Positions 11,251-22,790 of a DNA stretch of 64,000 bases are shown here, piece after piece (position 1 is the stretch's first letter; the number at the start of each line of letters is the position of its first letter). The notes beneath the pieces were generated by a model that did not search any database, was not told the origin of the DNA, and saw only the letters and a program-made list of their open reading frames with translations. Position numbers and translations under genes: made by a program. The DNA lies in assembly GCA_037179385.1 (NCBI GenBank), contig CM074188.1, positions 28,251,594 through 28,315,593 of the forward strand. The letters are read 5' to 3'. The DNA is from Holothuria scabra. Taxonomy: Eukaryota; Echinodermata; Holothuroidea; Aspidochirotida; Holothuriidae.

Positions 11251-11418
11251 GTCCAGTTTAGAATGGAGCATTGGCGTATATGGTCTGAGGGCCGTGAAGT
11301 TAGTCAAGTGTTGTACTTCAGTGAATGTGTAGCTTCCTCGGGAAGCAGTTTTAAGTTAGGTTTCGCCGAGCGGCTCCTTGCCAGAGAGTCGTGAGGACTT
11401 AAGAAAAAGTATATTTGG
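11204..11418 (+). mobile_element. U2-snRNA-headed SINE-like retrocopy with TSD
   Basis: Flanked by a 17-bp direct repeat with one mismatch (11187-11203 and 11419-11435, both ending GGTTGGTGTCC). The insert starts GCTTCTCGGACTTTTGGCTA and continues AGGTCAGGTGTAGTATCTGT, matching U2 snRNA from about nt 4 to 50. A ~110-nt middle of unknown origin follows, then the tail GCCAGAGAGTCGTGAGGACT and an A-rich end. That tail recurs at 4802-4847 and 37990-38068. Either a true SINE with a U2 head, as reported for SINEU in crocodilians, or a one-off U2/SINE chimera made by template switching. TSD and A-tail show LINE-type retrotransposition. Confidence 0.85.
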
Positions 11419-11435
11419 TTGGTTGGTTGGTGTCC

Positions 11436-14169
11436 TGTAGGACTTTGATCTGCATCCAGTTAAAGGTTTAGTTTAAACATGGGAATAACGACGTTACCCT
11501 TTGCCACAACTGCCTCCGGGCACCCTTCGGCAAGGTGTACCTGTATTTTCGCAGTGCTTTTTGTGTGTTGTTGCCTTTGGGAGTGATGTTGCCTTAGGGC
11601 GTGGTGGTGTGTTGTGATATTCGGGGTGGTGTGGCCGTTGGGCGATTAGAGTGGGATAATCTTGGTTTGTGTTGTTTTTGGATCTAAAGTGGGGTTGGCA
11701 TCGGGACGGTGATGATGTTGAGGGCGGTTGTGGGTGAGATGGCGGGTTGTTCATAACGTGTAGCAAAGATTTTCGTTTTGTTTGCTGTGTTTATATAGGA
11801 TTCGCTATTATGTTTGTCATCCGACTGGTTTTGTTGGAGAAGTTGGTTTGGTTTTTGATGGTGTTCATTTCGAAGCATGTCAAAGATAAATTTGATTGGT
11901 GTCTGAAACAGGTTACCATTAGGCATGTTGTCTTGTAAGAAGTCAACAATGACATTCTCAAAACCAACAACCTGCCGTTTCTGCGTTAAACGTATTGGGA
12001 AACTTCAAGCAAGACTATGGCTGTTTGTAAGGAATTTTCCGACAAATGGTCGAAAAAAGTTTCACATCTTATCTGATTTTCTCTTATCTTATCTTATGTG
12101 ATCTTATTTGTGCACAGGATATCACAGAGCAAAAGTTAGTTCTCATTTGGACTGAGGAATAACAAACGCACACCAACAAGTACAGACAGCGGATCAGTCA
12201 GCCAATTGGATACGAGTTCGTGCACTTGTGGGACGAATTCTGCTGCGTGCTACCCACCTTTCTAAATATATGCCTTACACGTAGATCAGGGATGAAAGCA
12301 GGTACACATTGTTGTGCCTCCCAAATGACGTCATTGATGACGTCAATGCAAAAGGCCTGTATGTATTCCGGATCGAATTTCGGTGCAAAATAAAGGGACC
12401 ATGTTTGTGGCTTTCTTTGGTATGTTGCTTCACATTCCCTGGAGAGATCGTTGGAGAGTTTGTATGAAGGAGCCGCAATTTATAGGCTGGGTGACAGTGG
12501 CGGAGCTGCCATATGGTCAGGGGCGGTGTCCCCCGCCCCCTGACGGACCAAATCGTCTGTCGGCGCCCTTTTTAGGTTTTTAACATACTTTACTCTTGCA
12601 CCATTATTGGCAAAGACATAATTTAATAGCGTTGTTTTAAGGCCCAGGTGACAAAATGCTCACACAGCCACCAGTAACTGTAGCATCTGCACTTTATTCT
12701 GATGGAAAGGGCCATTTTCTGTAATATAGGGATAGGTTTTGCCGAGACGTATCTTCATGCCTTATACACACCAATGTTGTGTTAGTTAATTGCTTCTACA
12801 CCAAGCGTGATTACTGTTAAGCTTACAAAATACACAGACTGACATTAAATTTACCCTCCCGGCCAATAAAAGATGTTGCAAAGGGCACAACAATAATTTT
12901 AGCGCAAATACCCCTCTTGTTGTCGGGGACAATTGTCAACATAGACAATAAAAGAGTTTATAAAGATATCAAAATAGCTACCACAACATTTATCAAAATA
13001 ATTTGAAGAGAACATTCAGGTTAAAATAAAATAAAACTGTTATCATAGTGGTAATGGTTTAAGAGTTTTAATGAGCAGTATCCATTTTGCTTTCTTCAAG
13101 TGACCATTCTCACGATAAATGGCTTTTTCTGACACTGCACGATAATCCCATGAAACTGCTTATTCCTGTACTTTCGTGGTCTTAAAAGTCAGAAAAATGC
13201 ATCTAATAAGCCTATGTTTATTCTACTTTTATTTTTAATGAATTCGGTATCTAGAGGGCCAAAAGACCTTTTGTCTTGGCCATTTCTTGCAATGTAGTTA
13301 ATAAATGGCTATTTCAGAGTGTTCAAATGATGTAAATTACGTCAATAAATGTTTCTTCGTGTACTTATCTTGATTTCAAGGTACACAAAATTAACAACTT
13401 ACGGTAGCCTTCGGAGCAGACTCTGTAGTAGCCGAAAGATGGCGCTGTCTCAAAATCATAACACACCTCTCTAAATAGTATAATATACAGTCTTCAAACC
13501 TTCGTCCAGTTTCCATTTACAGGAATCCCGCATTTTGAGGGATGAATTAGTAAACATGAGATGGTCACGTGGTGCACGAAACAAGTATGAATAGTGTATT
13601 TTGGTACATTCAACTGATAAAACGAACAGCGAACAACCGAATGTAATGTCATTTGGGGTAGCACGTATACTTCTAGAATTCAACCTCTTTTCATTCTTCA
13701 ATGTGCGAGCTCTGCGCCACATTTGTAATGAGAGCATACCCCCATTAATTCCTCCATTGACTTACACACTAAATTCAAAAAGTAAACGGGCCTCTAAAAG
13801 CTTGTCGAAGTTTTCACCAGGGTCAAGCTACCCCTCATATGAAAGCTGACAAGTTGGCCATTCATGGCACTTTCAATTTACCATATCATGACCGTGAAGA
13901 TTTTTTGCTATTTCACCTCAAAGTTCAAACCACCTTTTCCAAGCCTTGTTTTTCACTAAAATCTCGGTATGCCTCCGCCAGCTTCTAAGGCCCATAATTT
14001 CCACAAAATTGCTTCAATTAAGCCCATTTTTTTTCACCAATGGTACTTCATTTGATATACTTTCAGAAGAAACTTACAGAAAACCCCAGCTCATTCCATA
14101 ACATATCAAAAAAATGCTCCTTTTAGGGACTCTATCTGAGGGCGAACAAACGGACGCATTAATACACCT
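11436..14169. other. Intergenic; GT-rich tract and repeat fragments
   Basis: 11560-11760 is strongly G/T-biased on the plus strand. 12075-12110 has (CTTAT)-type units. 12300-12345 carries paired TGACGTCA-like motifs. 12491-12575 is a GTGGCGGAGCTGCC repeat fragment of a type also seen, inverted, at 16065-16345. Frames of 60-90 codons here lack any recognised feature. Confidence 0.45.
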
Positions 14170-14800
14170 GCTAATTGGGATATGCTCCCTAATGAAGTCC
14201 ATCTGCAATATACAAAACCCCTCTTTGCCAATCTCAATATCCTTAATATTTATGATATTAATCGTTATTATACTGGTATTTTCATATTCAACTGGTTAAG
14301 TGACTCAATCCCGTCAATATTTAGAACTTACTTTGAATTGCGTACTGGCACATATTCCTACTCCTGTCGACATCGGAACCACATGCAATACCTTTTTTCA
14401 GACTTAGATCCTCCCAGTTTGGAATCCGGTATAATGGTCCCAAATTATGGAACTCGTTTCCCAATGATATTCAAGAGTGAAAACTGTTAAGTACATTTAA
14501 GAAGCGATTAAAAGATCATTTTATCATCAACTACCTTTGAATAATTTTAATTCTTTGCTATCTGTTCCATTTACGTGTGTTTTTGTGTTTCTTTTTCTGT
14601 ATTATATATGTGTTTTGTGGTAATTGTTTTTTGTTAATTTAAGTCTCTGTAAAGGGGTGTCAACGTACATAAGCTCCCTGGAGCTTCTTGTTGTCACTCC
14701 TCAGTCTCTTCTGTACCCTGTACATACAAATAATTCATTACATATTTCTCTATATGAAAGACTGAAATAAAGTTCTATGAAATTGAAATTGAATTGAATT
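14170..14800 (+). pseudogene. LINE reverse-transcriptase C-terminus and 3' UTR relic
   Basis: The frame from about 14205 reads PLFANLNILNIYDINRYYTG, the start of a typical LINE ORF2 C-terminal domain. A shifted continuation gives RYNGPKLWNS and a FKKRLKDHF-like end near 14520. The 3' UTR has the palindrome AAGCTCCCTGGAGCTT (near 14670) and a terminal run of AAATTGAA/GAATT units near 14780-14795, as in CR1/L2-type LINEs. At least one frameshift; the catalytic RT core is missing. The closest family is a guess from C-terminal style. Confidence 0.75.
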
Positions 14801-16481
14801 AGCTTTTGTAGGTGGAAAATGTGTACCAGGCCATACGTTTGATGCATAAATATTACCTATTACGCGAGATATAATTTAGTATTTTAATTTTTGTCATGAC
14901 GTCATATTTGGTGATTGTAAATGAGATTCGCTAGAAAGTTTGCAGGCTATTGTATACCGTAGGTATATGCCATGTAACTTAGTTGGAAACGTGGGCTGTT
15001 CAACAGTGAAGCCGTTGAAAGACTCATAGTTATTATTTATAGTAGCGAAAGTAGGATTTTTGTTATTTGAATGCAGTAGTTGAAACGTAAACACAATAGC
15101 CTGCTTACAGCAGACTAAACTTACGGTGATTAATTTCCATAACCTTTTCCCCCTTTCAGATTGCTTGCTATTTGGCTCTAACAGGTTTAATCTTTATCTT
15201 CACAAAGTAGCCCATTATTAAATTAGAATCTTAAATCGAGACTTGGGATAGAAACATGGGCGTCTGCAGGTAGGAGCAAGGAGGGGGGGGGGCTGCCCTC
15301 CCCTGGAAATAAAAAAAAAACTGAAAAAACGAAGAAAACATAAAGAAAAAAGGAAGAAAAACAAATGGGAACATACCGACCATCCAAGCCTAAATGAACC
15401 ACCAGCGATTCTTAACTGTGCAGAAAATCTCGAACTTTTTCAGTTAAATGCAAATATCTTTAGTTGTACAACTCGCAGAGAGCTGGGGTGTTCAGATTTA
15501 GGAAGAAGAAATTGTTGTCTTTTTAGTAGAATAAATTTTTAATGCAAAATCAAGGCGGAACAATGTGCATTTTTTTAATGAATAATATAAAACTAGTGAA
15601 AGTTCAATGGCGAAACAGTGAAAATATCAATATATGGGCCGGGTGCGTTCATTTACACTGTGGCAGCTCTCGACACAGTGCAGCTATCGTTTCGGGGTAA
15701 AAAGGATATTTTGGAAGAACTTTCCTCCTTTCCATTAAGGTATATTTCGTTCTGATTGGTTCATGGGAACAATGTGCAGATTTCGATTAAAATAAAAACT
15801 AACCCTCAGAGTGTCTCAACCCAACGCCTGTTTCTATTGTTTTCCTTGTTGTACAATAATGCCATCGCGTCCCTGCTTCCACAGCAGCTCCGTTCAAGCG
15901 TGAATAAGAGAGATAAACCGCAAACTTGGGAATGCTGCACAGCAAACTGGCAGATTTTAAATGGTCGTTTCAAGCTGATATGTTCCGATATGAACATCAA
16001 CATTTCATAACAGTTCACTCAGTGTTTTCCCTATTTATATGCGGTAAATAGGCTTTAGAAATGCCACTTCCAGCGATCTGAGAGGCATTTGGGACCAAAA
16101 TGTCCCCCCTAAAAAATTTTGTTCCCCCCCCCCGAATTTTCTTCTGAGGAGGCCCATGGATAGAAAATATAAACATTTTTTAATAGAAAAACTTGCCGAG
16201 GAGAAATAGCAAAGTAGTCTTCTACCAGGTGCGGAAAATCAAGCGGAAAGTCTGAAGAGCCGAGGCTTCGATCGTGCTGAGGCTCAAGGTATTTACTCCT
16301 TCGAAGCGCCCCTGTAGACTATTTTCGCCCCCTCCGCCACTGGCTGGGTGAAGCTGATTTAGTCAGAACTTACTCCCAGCAGAATATTTCTTGTGACACC
16401 TTTTGTCCAAATTCAAATAACTGAAGGATTCCAAATGGTTTGAAAAATGAAATTTTTAAGCAAATGATAATTTTGCAAGCC
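14801..16481. other. Intergenic with G/C-homopolymer repeat fragments
   Basis: 15240-15370 holds a GTCTGCAGGTAGG...GGGGGGGGG fragment followed by an A-rich tract. 16065-16345 holds an inverted fragment with C9 and CCCCTCCGCCACTGGCTGGG, related to 12491-12575. Overlapping frames at 15756-16018 are not supported as genes. Confidence 0.45.
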
Positions 16482-17262
16482 CCTTAGTAATTTGTTGTAT
16501 TTCTGTCACCAACTTAGAGGACATAACCCTTTGAAAACAAAGGGTTTTTCCACAGAGTATGGTTTAAAACTTTTAAGTTCAAAATATTTTAACCTAAAGG
16601 ACTTCAAAGGGAACTTTAAACTGGGATGCTTACAAAATATTCAAAACACGTCTCCACTAAAGCTTGTGATGTACTGCGGGAAATACAGGTAAAATTGCCA
16701 CTGGTGGGTGATGTGACTAAATGGAACAATTAATGGGTATGTCATTTTTATAAAAATTAAAATAAAGTATCTGCAGCACGGGTCTATGCACACAAGCAGA
16801 GAGAGCGACATCAGCTTTGCAGTGAACACACTCCACAGGCTTATTTATATTTATAACCCTTTACCGTTGTTTGGGTCCTTTTGGACCCATACGGAGAGCG
16901 CGGCTGTCACCCACCTTTACTGTTTCACCCGGAGCTCGAAACTGCGAGTAGCTACCCGAAAATTCGGCCACAAGAACGAGAGGGACAATAGTTTTACGTC
17001 ACGGGGTCAATAATCTACGGAAGCTGATGCGGTGCGTGCTACGTCCGCTTTTCCGCCCACTCCCGAGGCGCGCAAATATGCCCCGATTGCAGCACAACGG
17101 TAATTAAAGGGTTAAATAACAGTGTAAACGCACAGACACGGAGTCATCAAAATGTCTTGCATTGTACATACAGAGGTGAGGTGATTGACTAGGAGGAGAA
17201 ACTTTTCTTACAGCTTTGTTGTAAGACCTGATCAGGACTAAAGGTTTTCCTGAGGGATAATT
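16482..17262 (+). repeat. Dispersed repeat R2, copy 2 (interrupted)
   Basis: Homologous to 877-1318: first block 16482-16770, second block about 17158-17262 (GGACTAAAGGTTTTCCTGAG). The two blocks are separated by extra sequence that includes the CCCTTTA-ended MITE at 16857-17111, an insertion younger than the repeat copy. Confidence 0.55.
16857..17111. mobile_element. piggyBac-like MITE, 255 bp
   Basis: Ends CCCTTTACCGTTG and CAACGGTAATTAAAGGG; the right side is followed by TTAA and the left preceded by ATAA (3 of 4). CCC...GGG termini with TTAA targets are the piggyBac signature. GC-richer interior, no ORF. Confidence 0.7.
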
Positions 17263-17769
17263 GAGCTGTGCTTAACATCTACCGAATGCTTCATTTTTAA
17301 ACATGCACTATTACACGTCACTCCATCACATTGTTCAATTGGGGTATTCCATGTTGATAATGCCACAACACCCACGAAGCACTGCTTATCCCTATGACTA
17401 GGAGGGTTTGTACATGTGCATATCCACCAAAACGTAATACCGAAATGGCTTAATAGTTCAAAACTGAACCAAAACTACCTCTAACTTATTGGCCGTTGTT
17501 TGTGGAAGAAGTTTCGTTAAGCGTGACTTCAGCTTCTTTTGGACGTTTTCATTTTTGGCAATTGACGATTCATGACGATTTTAAATTGTACAATGCAGAG
17601 TTTACACAGAAGAATGTCCGATGTGATACTGTGAAAACGTGTTCAGGAGTTTATAAAATGTTTTGGAAACATGTTGCAATGCGAAAGACACACGTTTAAT
17701 ACCTTAATATTATTTCGTGTCTTATTCGAAAACATTTTGTTAGTTCCTGAAAGCGAGTAGAAACGTGTT

Positions 17770-18596
17770 TATTCCGGGCAGGATATACACGGGCTTGTTG
17801 CGGGCAAGGATTTTGTTGCACGCAGGAAAATTTCTGCGGGCAGTTCAAGATTTTGGAGAGTTTCGACTTCGAGTAGATCTTGTGTCTTTGATGCGTGATA
17901 CTTGCGTGGGTGTTGCGTTGTCCCAGTGTGACTTGCGTGCCACACACTTGAAAGTTCCTTGTAAGGTCAGTGACACTTGCAGACACTGCCGGTTACGTTC
18001 GTGCCAGTTACGTATCGCCTGCGTGGGAGTTGTCTTCAACGCGGCGAGGTTTACGCGTGCCAATTGCGGGCATATTAATATGACAAAGGTAGTCGCAAAA
18101 CGCCAGTAACTTGCCCGCAGCAAGCCCTCGGATTACCAGCAGGGAGACAGAAACTTACCCGCAAAATGCCCTCAAATTCCTTGCTCCATTCCCGCAGAAT
18201 TGACGCTCTGAACAAAAGTTGGCAGGACCAACATCATTTCTGCCCTCCAAATGCACGCTCCATGCCCGCATCTGACACAGGCTCGGGCCAAATTGCCGAA
18301 TGGTCCACGATCAACCTACGTTCTGCAAGCGGGTTAACTGCTGGTGACTTGCGACCGCTACAGGCCTTCTGCGGGTGTTCTACGAGAACATCTGCGGGCA
18401 AACTCCCGCAATTTACTCAGAACAAGTTTTGAGCATGTTCAAAACATGGTTGTGGGCAACTTTTACTTCCGTGCACTCCTGCGGGCAAGTACGGGGGAGA
18501 TACGCGTGAGATACCCTTTAGTCAGTGCTACCTGCGGGGAGCTCCGGACAGCAAAAATTGTCACCAACAAGTTGCACACAGTGCTTGCCCGGAATA
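17770..18596. mobile_element. TIR element packed with TGCGGGCA motifs, 827 bp
   Basis: Ends TATTCCGGGCAGG and the complement CTTGCCCGGAATA, with similar 5-bp flanks (GTGTT/GTGTG). More than a dozen copies or near-copies of TGCGGGCAA or its complement recur at roughly 40-70 bp spacing, in both orientations. GC content is clearly higher than the surroundings. The 114-codon frame at 17765-18109 is probably a by-product of GC content. Superfamily unknown. Confidence 0.65.
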
Positions 18597-19639
18597 GTGT
18601 GACAGGGACAGGGAGGGGGCAAAAAATGTTTAGCAAAGTGTTTATTTCTAAAAACTGTTTTTAAAGTTAAACACTGTAATATCGACGCGCCCAGAACCAA
18701 ATATCAGTGTTGTAATCGAGACCAACATATACGACACCGAGGCCAAGACGGAGACCAGAGGGTGCCGAGACCAGGAGCAGAATTTGAGACCGAGACCGAG
18801 AAGGTCCGAGAGAGACCGAGACCGAAAGTAAATGTTGCATAGGAAAATATACTGTCCAAAGTTTTGAATACTTTTTCCCCTAACTTTATTACCGTATAAA
18901 AACGGCATGTGGCACCAAGAGTACAGCATCATTGATTTGTACATGTTTTATTTTATCACATGCATGAACGCACAAAAGGACAAGTTTAATTGGCCAAACC
19001 TTGCTGAATCAGGCAGACTTCGGTGCCTCAGTCGGAAAGAGATTATGCCCTTGTTGGGGATCCGGAATTAGGCAAATTAAAGGTCACCGCCTCCGTAGGG
19101 AAAAGTCCTGTACGACCATGCATATGCCAGACATAGTATAAATAACCTAATCCAAGTATTTTTCTAATGTGGCCCACATGGCCGTACGGGACCCTTTCCA
19201 TCAGGGGGAGGGGGATTTTTGTACGACTCCGTATGCCAAACCAGGGCATAATCATTCCCGGAGGCACCAAAGTCTGTCCGATTCAGCAAGGTACTGGTCG
19301 ATTTATTGGGGGTGGCAGCCCCCTCCTCGGCCCCGTTTTAAAAGCCCAGATGGCCCCGCACTCATGAAATTGGAGTCAGTCAGTGCTACAGGTGTTTAGT
19401 GTTGTGAATTTGATGCCGATTGATGCATGAAAGTTAGTTTGTGAAACCCACAAAAAATAAGTTGCAGCACTCTTTACAGTAAACTTCAAGTTTTCCGCTA
19501 TACCAAAGATGAACATGGACTACTCGCATCCTCAGATACTGGGCTTTTATTGGAGACAATTCAGAAATTTACTAAACAGAGTTTGGAAAACCACACTGTA
19601 AGTTGATTGTTGTTTCAAATGGAAAAATTCCAACTTTTT

Positions 19640-19845
19640 CATTTTCAAAGCCGGAGGCAACAGCCGTCTGTCCTCTGCAGCTACGCCACTTTGTACATTA
19701 CAATGTTACATTTTGCTATTCTGCCCGTTGTTTTTTAATCTGCCAGATTTATTTTTTTGGAGGGGGGGGGGGCAAAACGGTTTTTTTCCCCTAATATTTT
19801 GTTGGGGGGATTGCCCTCTGCCCCCTCCACCTAGGATTAACGTCC
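19640..19845 (-). repeat. Dispersed repeat R3, copy in plus hAT-like element
   Basis: Contains TACAATGTTACATTTTG, a G-run/C-run hairpin around GGGGCAAAACGG...TTTCCCC, and CCCTCTGCCCCC...AACGTCCCT, the reverse of the R3 unit at 22463-22620. It occupies the same position within the paralogous element. Confidence 0.55.
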
Positions 19846-20292
19846 CTGTCACAGAATGCTTTCATTACACTTGAGGAACTGAGGAACATGAGTCTTGAAA
19901 GCATGCCTGCAGAGAGGTGTGCTCAATGTAAGATAACTTGAGAAATTTGACAAACAACTGGTATATTTGTTCGTGTTTTTCAGTTTAGCCAAATCAAGGT
20001 TTATTTGTAGCAAGATTGAGTAAAATCCATAGTATCTTCAAATGGATAGCACCCAGACTGAACTTTCAGGGGAATTCAACACACACAGTTAACACACAAT
20101 GCAATGCAGTATGCCAGACTGCCACTACTGATTAATCGTGAGTAATCTGACCTGTGTGTCCAATGCTGTACTGTGTTACACTATCTTCCTTTCCTCATAG
20201 ACCAAGTTTAAGACCCATCTTGAACCCACAGAAGAAAGAATAACCCTCAAAGATGGGGTGTGTGGAATAAATAGATGAATTTCTTTTCTTAA

Positions 20293-20581
20293 AGGACCAA
20301 ACTTTTCACCCTAAGCTACAATTTTGGTATGGGGGTACCGAAATTCTCAATTGGCTAAGCCCATTGATTGACAGCTATAATTCAAACAATGCAGAGTACC
20401 AAAGCTTATATTGCACAGCATGAGAGTGTTTCCATTATAAAAATTGAGTTTTTCTATACTCACCTTGAAGCAATAAACTGAAATTGTATCTGGATGAGGA
20501 TGAATTCCAGACAATTTTAGAAGGGGCTTCTGTAAGGAGGCTAGGAGAGTTGGTACAGTTTGGGGTGAGAGAACTGGGCCT
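20293..20581 (+). mobile_element. TTAA-flanked MITE (AGGRCCAAAC family), copy 1
   Basis: TTAA at 20289-20292 and 20582-20585; ends AGGACCAAACTTTTCACCC and GGGGTGAGAGAACTGGGCCT. Copies at 44531-44831 and, inverted and older, 53984-54269. The paralogous element (minus copy, ~22000) lacks this segment, giving an empty site. The TTAA target suggests piggyBac/Kolobok (inference). Confidence 0.85.
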
Positions 20582-20890
20582 TTAAGGACTGGCATATTTT
20601 TCAAAGCAACATTTGGTCGTTTTGAAAAGTAAACTATGAGTTTCTAAATGTACGGTGAGGTTAGATAAAATTTATTGATATCCATCATAAACAAAATGGA
20701 GAACAAGCATCTCACTTCAAATACTTAAATACATACAAAAAGTTATCTATGCACCTTACAATTGATGTACATAAAACTTTACATTCCTATTTTTAAACAT
20801 TATTCATTTTATTTAAAGACAAAACAAACGGGACAAATTTTTGGCCGGTCTCAAAGCGAGGCCATAACAATTTTTGACACAAAGGGCGTG

Positions 20891-21628
20891 ACATTTATAA
20901 ATTCAGTGAATCATTTCGCTTATTAAAATAATCTGTAAAAAACCCCAAAACCTTTTTTATGTATTTTTAGGAAGCCTTCCAGTAGTACCTTGGAATATAT
21001 GTATCTCTACTAAACCTGTATGTGCAGGATGGAATAGCACTCTGAACAGAGTATAATTTCCCAGTGTAAAACTACGTGTTAAATTTTTGGTGTCTCACAG
21101 CAAATAATTAATTCACTTAATTACAGTTTTACTTGAAATATTTCAAAACTATCCGAAATATTTCCAAGTACTATTTAAGAACCTAGTTAACAGGAAAGGT
21201 GTCCCGCTTTGGAAGAGTACATTTTCCTTAAGCTCAACCCAGTCTGTCCGTTTAATGCATTCAGTTTCCATTTCATAGAAAATCATAAAATATACCACAT
21301 ACAAGGTGGCACACCTAGTTCAAAAGAAATTGAAATAGGCTATTCTTTAGCATTATGTAGAAAATGTGTGTTCCGTTGACACTGGAAAGATCCGTTTTTT
21401 CGAAGAGTAACTATTGAAACTCAAATTTCTTTTCAAACTTTTCAGATGATATGCACTTTTCCTGCCAACAAACATGATATAAAAAGGTAAAATTTCAAGT
21501 TAACATTTTTTACTAACGGAAGTGGAAACTTAACCCAAATGTTACAAGTTGATCACACTATTTACGACATCACAATACAGCTGGCTTCTTTGCTAGAACA
21601 AATGACAGTACTGGAAGTGTATAAATGG
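20891..21628. other. Spacer between the inverted hAT-like copies
   Basis: AT-rich, no gene or repeat recognised. Forms the loop of the large inverted arrangement. Confidence 0.4.
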
Positions 21629-22790
21629 CAGTGCTATAGTGGTCGAGACCGGTCTCGGTCTCGAGACCGTCTGGAGACGGGTTTTCCCCAGTCTTGGTCT
21701 CGACACTGTAGTCTCGGTCTTGGTCTAGGCCTCGGACCCTTGCCGTATTGGAAATTGTTCTGGTCTCGATTCGAGACCGGCCAAAAATTTATCTTTTTTA
21801 TTTTGTTTTTAAATAAAATGAATAATGTTTAAAAGATTAAAAAAATCAAGTGTTATGTACACTGTAAAATAACTTAAATGCATTTATTAATTCATTTTTA
21901 AGTGAGGTGCTTGTTGACTATTGCTATTTTATGACTGATATCAATAAATTTTATTTAGCCTCGCCGTACCATTATAAACTTAGTTTACTTTTCATAAACA
22001 GTCATTGCTTTGCAAAATATGCTACCCTGTATTCATTTGGGAAAAATTATTCATATAATGAGTCCGCACACTCCATCTGTAGACTCTAAACTTTTTTCTG
22101 TGAGTTGGTGATGGGTCTTTATGGTCACGAGGATAGTGTAACACAGCACTGCATTCGACTATGACAGAGGTTAGGTTGCTCAATGTAATAAGTGGCAGTC
22201 CGGTTCTGCATTGCATTGCGAGTTCAATGTGTGTGTTGAATTCCTCTAAATTCTCAGCTTGAGTACTTCATTTCTGGCTGTAATAGGTTTTACTCAACCT
22301 GGCTACTAATTACCCTTAATTTGGCGAAATTGAAAAAACAGGATGAACAAATATACCAGTTTTATAGCAAAATTTCTCAAGTTGTCCAACAACAAGCACA
22401 CCTTTCTGCAGACATGCTTTCAAACCCCATGTTTCTCAAGTGCAATAAAGGTATTCTGTTATAGGGGCGTCGATCCTGGGGGCAGGGTGCAATCGCCCCA
22501 CCAATGAAAGCATCAGGGGGAACGGCATGTTCCCCCTAATAATTTAGGCAATAAAAAAAAAAAACAGGCAGAAAAAACAAAATGTAACATTGTAGCGTAC
22601 ACAGTGGCGTAGTTACAGCGGGCAGGGGAGGTTCCCCCTGGTCCTGAAAATGAAAAATTTGTACATTTTCCATTTGTGACAACAGTCAACTTACAGTGCG
22701 GGTTTCCCAGCTCGTTTCATGAAATTCCAAATTCTCTCCAATAAGAGCTCAATATTTGTAATTTTTTGTCTCCAAAAGGCAAATTTTCCA
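21629..22790 (-). mobile_element. hAT-like element, minus copy, right-hand part
   Basis: The outer end (21629) reads CAGTGCTATAGTGGTCGAGA on the plus strand and is rich in GGTCTCGAGACC units to 21785. The remainder aligns inverted to 20890-19500, including AAACATTATTCATTTTATTT and AAATTTATTGATATC. It has no TTAA MITE at the site filled in the plus copy. Probably continuous with 25400-26126, separated by a ~2.6-kb extra segment. Confidence 0.6.
22463..22620 (+). repeat. Dispersed repeat R3, copy 2
   Basis: Reads GGGGCGTCGATCCTGGGGGC, then a short hairpin AGGGGGAACggcatGTTCCCCCT, AATAATTTAGGCAATAAAA, an A-run, AACAAAATGTAACATTGTAG, and CAGTGGCGTAGTTACAG. Other copies at 19640, 34500 and 47808. 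Confidence 0.65.

Larger units (their letters stand above)
18705..20890 (+). mobile_element. hAT-like element, plus-strand copy
   Basis: Starts CAGTGTTGTAATCGAGACC, followed by dense GAGACCGAGACC units to about 18830. 18705-19440 aligns in inverse orientation with 26126-25400, and 19500-20890 with about 22790-21640, sharing blocks such as CACTGTAAGTTGA(C/T)TGTTGT and TACAATGTTACATTTTG. Terminal motif and internal order are hAT-like; no intact transposase was found. The right end is degenerate. A TTAA MITE is inserted at 20293-20581. Confidence 0.65.

Noticed and set aside
11204..11418. Functional U2 snRNA gene
   Set aside because: Only the first ~50 nt match; the Sm site and 3' stem-loops are missing, several bases differ, and a TSD with A-rich tail shows it is a retrocopy.
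12300..12345. CRE promoter element (TGACGTCA pairs)
   Set aside because: The same motif occurs inside the GGTCACAC MITEs and elsewhere; no gene start nearby.
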